In this document: piece after piece, positions 36,247-44,012 of the stretch
How the letters are laid out: each line of letters begins with the position of its first letter
How positions within the stretch are numbered: the stretch's first letter is position 1
Assembly: GCF_014196495.1 (NCBI RefSeq)
Contig: NZ_JACIDT010000017.1
Location: 1 to 64,000, forward strand
Direction: 5' to 3'
Length of the DNA: 64,000 nucleotides
Source: Sphingobium jiangsuense
GTDB taxonomy: Bacteria; Pseudomonadota; Alphaproteobacteria; Sphingomonadales; Sphingomonadaceae
Position numbers and translations under genes: made by a program
The notes under the pieces: generated by a model
What the model saw: the letters and a program-made list of their open reading frames with translations, nothing else
The model's database searches: none
What the model was told of the DNA's origin: nothing

Positions 36247-37469
36247 CAGATGCGAACTCCCTGAATGGCGGCGCCCCAGGTGGTGCGCCAGCGCTTCTTG
36301 ACTGAGGTGAGGCCGGCGAGCGCGACCAGCGCCAGCGCGGCGAAGACGAGGAACCCGGCGGACGGGCTGCCCGTCCATTGCTTGGCGAGGCCGAGCGAGG
36401 AAGCGAGGTAGAAGCCGCCCACCCCGCCGCCGAAGCCGACAAGGCCGGTCATGATGCCGATCTGGTGGCGGAAGCGCTGCGGCACGAGCTGGAATACCGC
36501 GCCGTTGCCGATGCCGAGCGCCGCCATCACCGCGAAGAACAGCGGGAACAGCGCGGCGAAATGATGCGGCGCGAAGCAGATGGCGACGAGCAGAGCGGCG
36601 GCGACCGCATAGACCAGCGACAGGGTGCGGATGCCGCCGATCCGGTCGGCGCAGGCCCCGCCGATCGGGCGCACCAGCGACCCGGCGAACACGCAGGCCG
36701 CCGTCGCATAGCCGGCATGGACCGGGGTGAGGCCCAGCTCGGTGGTGTAGAAGATCGGCAGCGAGCCGGAGAGGCCGACGAAGCCACCGAAGGTCACGCC
36801 GTAGAAGAGAATGAACCACCAGGCGTCGCTTTCGCCCAGCATCGCGCAATAGTCGCGCAGGTAGACGCCCATGCTGCGTGCGGGCGGCTGGTCCGGGCTG
36901 TCCTTCACCAGCATCATGTATAGGGCGAACACCAGCGCGAGCGGGATGACCGCCAGGCCGAATACCGCGTTCCAGCCGAACAGCCCGGCCAGCAGCGGCG
37001 CGAACAGCGCGGCGAGCACCGTGCCGGAATTGCCCATGCCCGCAATGCCCATCGCCTTGCCCTGATGTTCCGGCGGGTACCAGCGCGACGCGAGCGGCAG
37101 CGCCACCGCGAAGGACGCGCCCGCGAAGCCGAGGACGACGCCCACCGCGATCAGGCCGTTGAGGCTGCCGACGCCGAAATGCCATGCGGCGAGCAGCCCG
37201 GCGATCACCACCAGCTGGCCGATGGCGCCGGTGATCTTCTGCCCGATCCGGTCGACCAGAAAGCCGTTGACGAGGCGCAGCACCGCGCCCGCCAGCGTCG
37301 GCACCGCGACCATGAAGCCCTTTTCGGCGTCGCTCAGGCCCAGTTCCCGCGCGATGATCGGCGCGAGCGGCCCCAGCATGTTCCACACCATGAAGGCCAC
37401 GTCGAAATACAGGAACGCCATGATCAGCGTCGGCCTGTGCCCGGATTGCCAGAAGGATTTACCGCTCAT
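36246..37469 (-). CDS. narK: Nitrate/nitrite transporter (MFS, NNP family)
   Basis: This 407-residue protein has about twelve transmembrane helices. The nitrate signature regions are GFAGASFAVALPLASRWYPPEHQGKAMGIAGMGNSG in helix 5 and GFGGGVGGFYL in helix 11, each with the Gly-rich pattern of the NNP family. It is closest to NasA/NarK1-type nitrate:proton symporters. As first gene of narK-nirB-nirD-nasA-cobA it supplies nitrate for assimilation. The 107-bp spacer to the divergent kinase gene contains a hairpin with an ANTAR-type hexaloop on the narK strand. Confidence 0.94.
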   Translation of the reverse strand: MSGKSFWQSGHRPTLIMAFLYFDVAFMVWNMLGPLAPIIARELGLSDAEKGFMVAVPTLAGAVLRLVNGFLVDRIGQKITGAIGQLVVIAGLLAAWHFGVGSLNGLIAVGVVLGFAGASFAVALPLASRWYPPEHQGKAMGIAGMGNSGTVLAALFAPLLAGLFGWNAVFGLAVIPLALVFALYMMLVKDSPDQPPARSMGVYLRDYCAMLGESDAWWFILFYGVTFGGFVGLSGSLPIFYTTELGLTPVHAGYATAACVFAGSLVRPIGGACADRIGGIRTLSLVYAVAAALLVAICFAPHHFAALFPLFFAVMAALGIGNGAVFQLVPQRFRHQIGIMTGLVGFGGGVGGFYLASSLGLAKQWTGSPSAGFLVFAALALVALAGLTSVKKRWRTTWGAAIQGVRI

Positions 37470-37512
37470 TTCACATGTTCCTCATCGCTGGGAGCTTTCT
37501 GCTTGACGAAGG

Positions 37513-37526
37513 GCGGGACGGTCCGC
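37513..37526 (-). promoter_or_regulatory. Small hairpin in the narK leader with an A1/G4 hexaloop
   Basis: On the minus strand the 14 bases form GCGG-ACCGTC-CCGC: a 4-bp G+C stem closing a six-base loop with A at position 1 and G at position 4, the two bases conserved in ANTAR-protein targets. It lies 44-57 bases before the narK start codon. Only one such hairpin is clear here and no following terminator is visible, so regulatory function is uncertain. Confidence 0.25.
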
Positions 37527-37576
37527 TCCCCTCGTGCGCATGCGTGGGTGCGCGGCGAGTGGGAGGGATGACAGGC

Positions 37577-39265
37577 ATGAAGCCCGAAGGACGTTTGCAG
37601 GTGGCGGCGGGGTTCCGCTCGGAACGCGGCCACCGGCCCGACAATCAGGACTTCGCCGGGGTCTATGAGGCCAGCGAGACGCAGCGCATCCGCCACGGCA
37701 TGGTCGCGGCGCTGGCCGATGGCGTGGGCGGCGCGAGGGGCGGCCGCATCGCGGCGGAACTGGCCGTGCGCACGCTGATCGACGGCCTTTACGAGCAGCC
37801 CGACACCATCGGCCCGGCAGCGGCGGCGCAGCGGGTGATGGCCCCGTTCAACAGCTGGCTGCACGCGATGGGACGAACCGAATCCATGGCCCACGCCGCC
37901 ACCACTTTCACCGCATTGGTTATCAAGGGCCGCCGCGCCCATGTGCTGCATGTCGGCGACAGCCGCGCCTGGCATTTCCGCGACGGGCGCCTGACGCTGC
38001 TGACGCAGGACCATGCCCACTCCCACCCGGATCGCCGCCATATCCTCTATCGCGCGCTCGGCATCGAGGAGCGGCTGCGGCTCGACCATCAGCAGATCCC
38101 GCTGGCCGAGCATGACCGGCTGCTGCTGACCAGCGACGGCGTGCACGGCAGCCTGTCGGCGCGACGCATCGAACGGCTGCTGGCCGCGCGCAACTCGCCC
38201 GAAGCCGATGCCGCCGCGCTGGTCGAGGCGGCGCTGGCCGCGGGCAGCCAGGACAATGCGAGCGCGGTCCTGCTCGATATCGTCGCCCTGCCCGCGATCG
38301 ACCATGACAGCGTCGCGGGTGATCTGGCGCGCCTGCCCATCGCCGATCCGCCCGCGCAGGGCGAGAGCATCGACGGCTTCCGCCTCGACGCGCAGCTTGC
38401 CGACGGGCGCTACACCCGCCTGTTCCGCGCCACGGACACCCTCTCCGGCCGGAGCGTCGCGATCAAATTCCCCAAGCCCGCGCTGCTTTCCGAAGGCAGC
38501 GCCCGCCTCGCCTTCGCGCGGGAGATGCTTGTGGGCAGCCGGGTTTCCAGTCCGTTCGTGGCGAGCACCATCGCCATTCCGCCCGAACGCCAGACCCGCC
38601 TCTACGGCGTCCAGCCCTTTTACGAGGGCGAGACGCTGGAAGCGCGGCTCGCCCGCCCGGTCGATCTGAAGGACGGGCTGGCGATCGCGATCAAGCTGAC
38701 CCGCGCGGTCGCCGCGCTGCACCGGCTCGACATCATCCATCGCGACATCAAGCCCGACAATGTGATGCTGCTGCCCGACGGCGGGCTGAAGCTGATCGAC
38801 CTCGGCGTCGCGCGTCTGCCCCGCGTCGAGGAGTTCGAGAGCTGCGACATTCCCGGCACGCCCGCCTATCTCGCGCCGGAGATGTTCGCGGGCAATCCGG
38901 GCGACGAGGGCACCGACCAGTTCGCGCTGGGCGTTACCCTCTGGCGCCTGTTCGCCCGCGCATGGCCCTATGGCGAGGTCGAGGCGTTCAGCCGCCCGCG
39001 CTTCCGCCCGCCTACGCCGCCCGGCCGCATCAGGAGCGACCTGCCCGCATGGCTCGACAGCATATTGATGCGCTCGGTCGCCATCGATCCGGCGGAGCGC
39101 TTCGGCGATGTGGTGGAATTGCTCCGCGCGCTGGAGGGAGGCGCCGCCGTGCCGCGCGCCGCGCCGGGCTTCGTCCCGCTGGTCGAGCGCGACCCGGTGC
39201 GCTTCTGGCAGGTCGTCTCGCTGCTGCTCGCCCTCGCGCTGGTCGTGGCGCTGGCCTGGCGCTGA
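37577..39265 (+). CDS. Bifunctional PP2C-type phosphatase / serine-threonine protein kinase, membrane-anchored
   Basis: This 562-residue protein joins a PP2C-like phosphatase (residues ~10-245; RPDNQDF, DGVGGARGG, GDSRAW, LTSDGVHG, SQDNAS) to a Hanks-type kinase (~260-520; VAIKFPK with the ATP lysine, HRDIKPDNV catalytic loop, D-L-G, G-T-P-A-Y-L-A-P-E-M) and a C-terminal transmembrane helix (~538-558). The start at 37577 is preceded by GGAGGG at 37562-37567; an ATG at 37568 would be too close to it. It is divergent from narK. Similar fused proteins sit beside nitrate-assimilation genes in other alphaproteobacteria as far as I recall, but what it phosphorylates is unknown. Confidence 0.9.
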   Translation: MKPEGRLQVAAGFRSERGHRPDNQDFAGVYEASETQRIRHGMVAALADGVGGARGGRIAAELAVRTLIDGLYEQPDTIGPAAAAQRVMAPFNSWLHAMGRTESMAHAATTFTALVIKGRRAHVLHVGDSRAWHFRDGRLTLLTQDHAHSHPDRRHILYRALGIEERLRLDHQQIPLAEHDRLLLTSDGVHGSLSARRIERLLAARNSPEADAAALVEAALAAGSQDNASAVLLDIVALPAIDHDSVAGDLARLPIADPPAQGESIDGFRLDAQLADGRYTRLFRATDTLSGRSVAIKFPKPALLSEGSARLAFAREMLVGSRVSSPFVASTIAIPPERQTRLYGVQPFYEGETLEARLARPVDLKDGLAIAIKLTRAVAALHRLDIIHRDIKPDNVMLLPDGGLKLIDLGVARLPRVEEFESCDIPGTPAYLAPEMFAGNPGDEGTDQFALGVTLWRLFARAWPYGEVEAFSRPRFRPPTPPGRIRSDLPAWLDSILMRSVAIDPAERFGDVVELLRALEGGAAVPRAAPGFVPLVERDPVRFWQVVSLLLALALVVALAWR

Positions 39266-39593
39266 ACCGGAGCGCGCGCGAAAGGTAAGGGTCGCGCCCT
39301 TTCCTCTTCCCGCCTGTGCCCGATCGCCTGTCATGATGCCGCCGCCGCTCCGTTCGAAAACGCAAAAAGGCCGCGCGGTCCGAGCCCTTATGCTCGAACC
39401 GGCGGCGCCATTGCCTGTGGTCATGTGATGAGCGATGCCACGCCGTTGCGGCATCTGGATGAATCGGAGAACGCCTTCGTTCTCCTGTCCGGATCAGATT
39501 GTGGCCGTTCGCCTTTTCTCGCAAGTGCAAAATTTGCATCGCGGAAAAACGGCAAAGCAGTTGTGGCCCGTCAGATCATAAAAGCGTTATAGA
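39266..39593 (-). promoter_or_regulatory. nasS-downstream spacer with ANTAR-like hairpins and a terminator
   Basis: Reading the minus strand from nasS, three structures follow. The first is GGAGAACG-AAGG-CGTTCTCC (39485-39466). The second is an 8-bp stem GATGCCGC/GTGGCATC (one G-U pair) closing the hexaloop AACGGC (39455-39434), with A at loop position 1 and G at position 4. The third is a 10-bp stem around 39401-39376 followed by a C-rich segment and five U at 39368-39364. Paired hairpins with A1/G4 hexaloops before a terminator are the target of NasT-type antiterminators. However, no minus-strand gene follows within 1.8 kb, so this may simply end nasTS. I see no gene in the 328 bp. Confidence 0.4.
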
Positions 39594-40805
39594 TCAGATG
39601 GTTACGCCGTCCTGCGCCAGATAGGCGAAAGGCTCGTCCGGGTCGAACAGCCTGCCGTCGAAGAAGCGGTCCGGCCCCATCACCAGCCGCCCGCCATGGC
39701 TGCCCGCGCCCAGCGGCGCGCTGATCGCCCCTTCCACCTTCAGGCTCGCGCCCGGCAGCACCGCGCCCGTGCCCGCGAAGGCGGAACGGTAGATATCCGG
39801 GCGGAAGGTCGCGGCGGCGGCGGCAAAGCCTTCGGCGGTGGGCCGCGCATGGCCCCAGCGAGCCATCTGCGAATAGAGCCACATCGCCTGGCTGCGCCAG
39901 GGGAAGCTCGCCGCCTCGCCATGCAGCACGAGGAAATCGGGCACCCGCACCGCCTCTTCGCCCCTGCGGCAGACGAGCCTGCCCGACAGGCCGCGCGCGA
40001 TCAGTTCGGCGGGCAGGCCGATATAGTCCGCGCGGGAAAGCAGATCGGCGACCGCCTCCAGATTGGCGGGGTCGGCGGCGAACTGCCCCGCCGCGTAGAG
40101 CGCCCGCAGCAGCGCCTCCACCTCGCTGCGCCGTTCGTCGAGCAGCTCGGCCCGGAACGCCAGCAGCTTCTCCACCCCGCGCGACCAGATGCGCGAGGTC
40201 GAGGAGATGATGACGGCATCGCCCCGCTCCACCGCAAGGCTGTTCCACGGCTCGCCCACCACCGATCCGTCGATCTCCCCGGCGGCGAACGCATCCGCGA
40301 TCAGCGGCGGGGCGACGACGCGGATCTCCACGTCGCGCTCCGGGTCGCAGCCGCAGGCGGCGAGCCAGTAGCGCAGCATGTAGTTATGGCTGGAATAGCG
40401 ATGCACCACGGCGAAGCGCAGGCGGCGGCCGGCGGCGGCCATCTCCTTCGCTATCCCGGCCAGCCTTTCGCCCAGCGGACGGGCCTCGGCCTCCATCCCC
40501 ATGTCCAGCCTGTCGGCCAGCGCCGCCGATACCGCGATCGCATTGCCGTTGAGGCCCAGCATGAACGGCGCGCCGATGGGCTGCGGCGGGCGGTCCAGCC
40601 CCAGCGCCATGGCGATGGCGATCGGCGCGACCAGATGCGCGGCGTCGGTCTGCCCATAGGTCAGCCGGTCGCGCACCGCCGCCCAGGTCCGGTCCCGCAC
40701 CAGCGCGATCTCCACGCCCTCGCGCGCGGCAAAGCCCATTTCGCGCGCCACCACCGGCAGCGCGCAATCGACCAGCGGCAGGAACCCTATGCGAAACCGG
40801 TTCAT
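39594..40805 (-). CDS. nasS: Nitrate sensor protein NasS (NrtA/CmpA-like, cytoplasmic)
   Basis: This 403-residue protein has the fold of the nitrate-binding ABC component NrtA: RIGFLPLVDCALPVVARE at the N-terminus, GLNGNAI, and VGEPWNSLAVERGDAVI (residues ~197-213), with WRSQAMWLYSQMARWG near residue 315. It has no signal peptide or lipobox, and no ABC genes follow. That fits NasS, which binds nitrate or nitrite in the cytoplasm and then releases the antiterminator NasT. The stop of nasT overlaps its ATG (ATGA), so the two are translated together. Confidence 0.9.
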   Translation of the reverse strand: MNRFRIGFLPLVDCALPVVAREMGFAAREGVEIALVRDRTWAAVRDRLTYGQTDAAHLVAPIAIAMALGLDRPPQPIGAPFMLGLNGNAIAVSAALADRLDMGMEAEARPLGERLAGIAKEMAAAGRRLRFAVVHRYSSHNYMLRYWLAACGCDPERDVEIRVVAPPLIADAFAAGEIDGSVVGEPWNSLAVERGDAVIISSTSRIWSRGVEKLLAFRAELLDERRSEVEALLRALYAAGQFAADPANLEAVADLLSRADYIGLPAELIARGLSGRLVCRRGEEAVRVPDFLVLHGEAASFPWRSQAMWLYSQMARWGHARPTAEGFAAAAATFRPDIYRSAFAGTGAVLPGASLKVEGAISAPLGAGSHGGRLVMGPDRFFDGRLFDPDEPFAYLAQDGVTI

Positions 40806-41383
40806 AAGCTTCCTCCCAGCAGGTTTTCCGCCGTTATCAGCGCCTCGGCGACTTCCACGATGCGCCGCCCGCCGTCCATCGCCTGCTTGCGCAGCAGCGC
40901 ATAGGCGGTCGGCTCATCGACGCCGCGCCGCTTCATCAGCAGCGCCTTGGCCCGGTCGATGGTCTTGCGCTCGGCCAGCGCGGAGCGGGCCTCCTGCAAT
41001 TCGGCCTGAAGCCGCGAAAAGGCATGGAAGCGCCGCACCGCCAGCTCCAGCACCGGCTTGATCCGGTCCTTGCGCAGCCCGTCCACCACATAGGCGGAAA
41101 TGCCCGCATCGACCGCCTCGGCGATCGAGGCCTCGTCCGACTGGTCGACGAACATCGCGATCGGCCGGGCGAGCGCGCGGGAAAGGGCGAAGCTTTCCTC
41201 CAGCATGTCGCGACTCGGATTTTCGAGATTGATGAGAATGACGTCGGGCGCCAGCCGCTCCAGCTCCGCCACCACGCCGTGCCGCTCGACCAGCAGCGCG
41301 ATGTCGTCCAGGCCCGCCTCGCGCAGCCCTTCCTCGATCACGGCCGCGCGGGCGGCGCTTTCATCGATGATGGCGATCTTCAC
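40802..41383 (-). CDS. nasT: ANTAR-domain response regulator / antiterminator NasT
   Basis: This 193-residue protein has a receiver-like domain (residues ~1-118), in which the usual phospho-Asp position lies in ILINLENPS, so it is probably not phosphorylated there. A C-terminal coiled-coil plus ANTAR RNA-binding domain (~125-185) has the signature ALAERKTIDRAKALLMKRRG followed by AYALLRKQAM. NasT binds paired hexaloop hairpins in the leader of nitrate-assimilation mRNA and prevents termination. NasS holds it inactive in the absence of nitrate. Its gene is the first of the nasT-nasS pair. Confidence 0.92.
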   Translation of the reverse strand: MKIAIIDESAARAAVIEEGLREAGLDDIALLVERHGVVAELERLAPDVILINLENPSRDMLEESFALSRALARPIAMFVDQSDEASIAEAVDAGISAYVVDGLRKDRIKPVLELAVRRFHAFSRLQAELQEARSALAERKTIDRAKALLMKRRGVDEPTAYALLRKQAMDGGRRIVEVAEALITAENLLGGSL

Positions 41384-41570
41384 GACATGTCCGTTTTCAA
41401 AGCCCCAGCAGCCACAGCGTCCGTTAGCGGTATCGGCAAAGTCAGTAAACCGCGCAAAGAGGAGGAGAGCGCAAGGCTCCTTTCACCATTTGGTGGCAGA
41501 AGGCTTGTCATCGTGCCCCAGTCCCCGCAAACCGGGCCGGGCACGGCAGGAAAGCAAAGGAAACGGGTCG

Positions 41571-42500
41571 ATGTGGTCGGGAATCGAATGGCGGCTGAAG
41601 CGCGCGCTGTACAACCAGCGCTGCAAGGCGATTTTCGACACGCCCCCCATAGAGGCGCGGCAGGACGGCGTCGTGCTGTTCTCGATGATCGGCACGCAGG
41701 TGCTGATCCCCTATCTGGTCGCGGCGAAATCGCTGCACCATCATCTGCGACGGGGCCGCTTCGTCATCATGGACGACGGCACGCTGACGGATCGCGACAA
41801 GGCGGCGCTGGATCATCATCTAGGCAGGCCGCGCATCCTGTCGCTGCGCGATGTCGATGTCGGCCCCTGCCCCCATGGCGGCACCTGGGAAAGGCTGCTC
41901 ACCATTCTCGACATGGCGGCGGACGATTATGTGATCCAGCTCGATTCCGACACCGTCACCACCGGCCCGGTGCCGGAAGTCGTCGAGGCGATCGCCGCCA
42001 ATGCCAGCTTCACCCTGCTGGGCGCGGAAACCCCGGTCGAGGCGATCACCGACGTCGCGGATTTCACCCGCCGCTCCTTCCCCGATGGCGCGCCGACGCA
42101 GGAATGCCGCACCGGCCATATCCAGGGCGCGACCGAATCGATCCTGACGGAGCTGGTCATAACGGGCTGGCCGGACCTGCGCTATGTGCGCGGCTGCTCC
42201 GGCTTCGCGGGCTTCGCGCGCGGGCAGAACCGGCAGCTGGCGACCGCCTTCTCTCAGGCGGCGGGCGCGATCCTCGGCCCGAAGCGGTGGAGCGAATGGG
42301 GAACGGAGCAGGTGACGTCCAGCTTCGTCGTCGCCAACGATCCCAACGGGCGCGTGCTGCCCGCCGGCCGCTATATCAACTATTGGGGCGAGGCCCTGCC
42401 CGCCGACCCGCGCTTCCTGCATTTCATCGGCACCTATCGCTGGCACCGCTTCGAATATCTCAACCGGTCGATGCAGGCGATCCGTTTGCTGGGGCGCTGA
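41571..42500 (+). CDS. Nucleotide-diphospho-sugar transferase-like protein (glycosyltransferase)
   Basis: This 309-residue soluble protein looks like a GT-A-fold glycosyltransferase. FSMIGTQVLIPYLVAAKSL (residues ~37-55) resembles the start of GT8-like domains, and YVIQLDSDTVT (~121-131) contains a D-x-D metal/sugar-nucleotide motif. EWGTEQVTSSFVVAN (~243-257) may be the acceptor-side loop. I cannot assign the sugar. The ATG at 41571 starts the recognisable domain; residues encoded upstream in the same frame overlap nasT antisense and are rejected. It converges with the flippase gene at a 7-bp gap, in a block of envelope-glycan genes. Confidence 0.65.
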   Translation: MWSGIEWRLKRALYNQRCKAIFDTPPIEARQDGVVLFSMIGTQVLIPYLVAAKSLHHHLRRGRFVIMDDGTLTDRDKAALDHHLGRPRILSLRDVDVGPCPHGGTWERLLTILDMAADDYVIQLDSDTVTTGPVPEVVEAIAANASFTLLGAETPVEAITDVADFTRRSFPDGAPTQECRTGHIQGATESILTELVITGWPDLRYVRGCSGFAGFARGQNRQLATAFSQAAGAILGPKRWSEWGTEQVTSSFVVANDPNGRVLPAGRYINYWGEALPADPRFLHFIGTYRWHRFEYLNRSMQAIRLLGR

Positions 42501-42507
42501 CCGGGTT

Positions 42508-43998
42508 TTAACCTTCAGCGGGCATTTCGATGGTCCGATTGCGCAGCATCGCGATCAGTTCCTTCAGCATGTCGCGCCAGAACAGGTACAATATCCCGCC
42601 ATAGCTCACCACCCCCGCCGACACGAGCACGCCCAGCTGCACCACGGCGGGCAGCGGCGGCAGCATCCAGTATAGCACCAGCACGATCAGCGCCATCGGG
42701 ATCGACGCGCCCAGCGCCGGGGTTATCGCCCGCACCAGATCGGCCGCATGCAGGCCCAGCACCGGCCCGGCGATGCGGATGGTCGCCAGCGTGAGCAGCG
42801 GAATGCCGGTCGCCCAGGCGACGGCCAGCCCCAGCCCGCCATAGCCCACGCCGATGAGGAAAGTCGTCGGCATCAGGATCGCGCCGACGCCCGAAATCCA
42901 CGCCGTCAGATGCGGCCGCCCGACCGCGTTGAGCGCGGGGGCGAACAGCACCTGCAACGCATAGAAGGGCATGGACGCGGCGAGGATCGACACGAACGGC
43001 GCCATTTCCAGCCATTTGCGGCCGAACAGCAACTCCACCATCGGCAGCGCGACCACCGCCATGCCGAGATAGAGCGGACAGGCCGCCAGCAATATCATCC
43101 CCGCTGCCCGGCAAAAGGCGCGGCTGAGCATCGGCTTGTTCGCCTGCATGCGCGAATAGACCGGGAACGCCACGTCGTTGAGCGGCGGGATGAAGCGCGA
43201 CACGAAAATCTGCGTCAGGAACAGCGCCTCGGCATAAAGGCCCAGTTCATGCGGATCGAGCACACGGCCGCCGATCAGGATATCCGCCTGGCTCTGCACC
43301 ATGATGAGCAACTGCGAGCCGAGCAGCGAGGCGCCGAACAGCAATATCCCCCCCGACCCGCGAAAATCGAAGCTGGGCAGCATGAAGAATCGCGTCGCGA
43401 TCATATTGCCGACGCCCTTCACCCAGAAGCCGATGATCGGCGCCACCACCAGCGTCCACACGCCCCAGCCCAGCAGCGCGCCGACCAGCGAGACGGTCGC
43501 CGTCACCAGCGCGGTGATGATGTTGACCAGCGCGGGCCGCTTGAAGCTGAGGCTGCGCCCGATCAGCACTTCGGGCAGCGAGATGAACGGCGTCGCCAGA
43601 TAGATCAGCGCCTGCACCCGCAGCATCGTCGCGACGAGAGGCTGGTTGTAATAATCGGCCGCCACCCCGGCGAGCGCCAGTTGCGCCAGCGCCAGCCCCC
43701 CGTTCAGCACCAGCATCAGCCCGAACGCCTGCCGCAGCTGCCGGTTGTCGAGCGTCGGCGCCTGCACCAGCGCGCTGACGAGGCCGACGCCGTTCATGAA
43801 GCTCATGAAGTTGAGCACCACCTGCGTCATCGCGAACAGGCCATAGTCGGACGGGTCGAGCAGGCGCACGACGATCAGCGTGCTGGCCCAGGACACCGCC
43901 TGCGCGACGATCTGACTGCCTGATCGCCAGAACACGGCGTTCCTCACCCGGCTGCCGAAATTCCGGTCCTCGACATTGGCGTCCTGCATGTGATCCAT
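42508..43998 (-). CDS. Lipopolysaccharide/oligosaccharide flippase (MOP superfamily, Wzx-like)
   Basis: This 496-residue protein has about 12-14 hydrophobic helices and the MOP-family start VRNAVFWRSGSQIVAQAVSW, followed by LLDPSDYGLFAM (residues ~41-52). It is closest in pattern to WzxC-type lipopolysaccharide biosynthesis proteins, which move lipid-linked sugars across the inner membrane. The ATG at 43998 was chosen (MDHMQD); a second possible start lies at 43989. It is 14 bp downstream of the HAD-UbiA gene on the same strand. Together they suggest export of a prenyl-linked glycan. Confidence 0.9.
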   Translation of the reverse strand: MDHMQDANVEDRNFGSRVRNAVFWRSGSQIVAQAVSWASTLIVVRLLDPSDYGLFAMTQVVLNFMSFMNGVGLVSALVQAPTLDNRQLRQAFGLMLVLNGGLALAQLALAGVAADYYNQPLVATMLRVQALIYLATPFISLPEVLIGRSLSFKRPALVNIITALVTATVSLVGALLGWGVWTLVVAPIIGFWVKGVGNMIATRFFMLPSFDFRGSGGILLFGASLLGSQLLIMVQSQADILIGGRVLDPHELGLYAEALFLTQIFVSRFIPPLNDVAFPVYSRMQANKPMLSRAFCRAAGMILLAACPLYLGMAVVALPMVELLFGRKWLEMAPFVSILAASMPFYALQVLFAPALNAVGRPHLTAWISGVGAILMPTTFLIGVGYGGLGLAVAWATGIPLLTLATIRIAGPVLGLHAADLVRAITPALGASIPMALIVLVLYWMLPPLPAVVQLGVLVSAGVVSYGGILYLFWRDMLKELIAMLRNRTIEMPAEG

Positions 43999-44012
43999 CG
44001 TGTAAGGCGCCC

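Noticed and set aside
33760..37386. 1208-residue fusion of a membrane protein and NirB
   Set aside because: The first 380 codons overlap narK in another frame and have no homology of their own. NirB starts at 36246.
37466..39454. 662-codon open frame on the minus strand under the phosphatase/kinase gene
   Set aside because: The plus strand clearly encodes PP2C and kinase motifs. The minus frame is compositionally an Arg/Gln-rich shadow.
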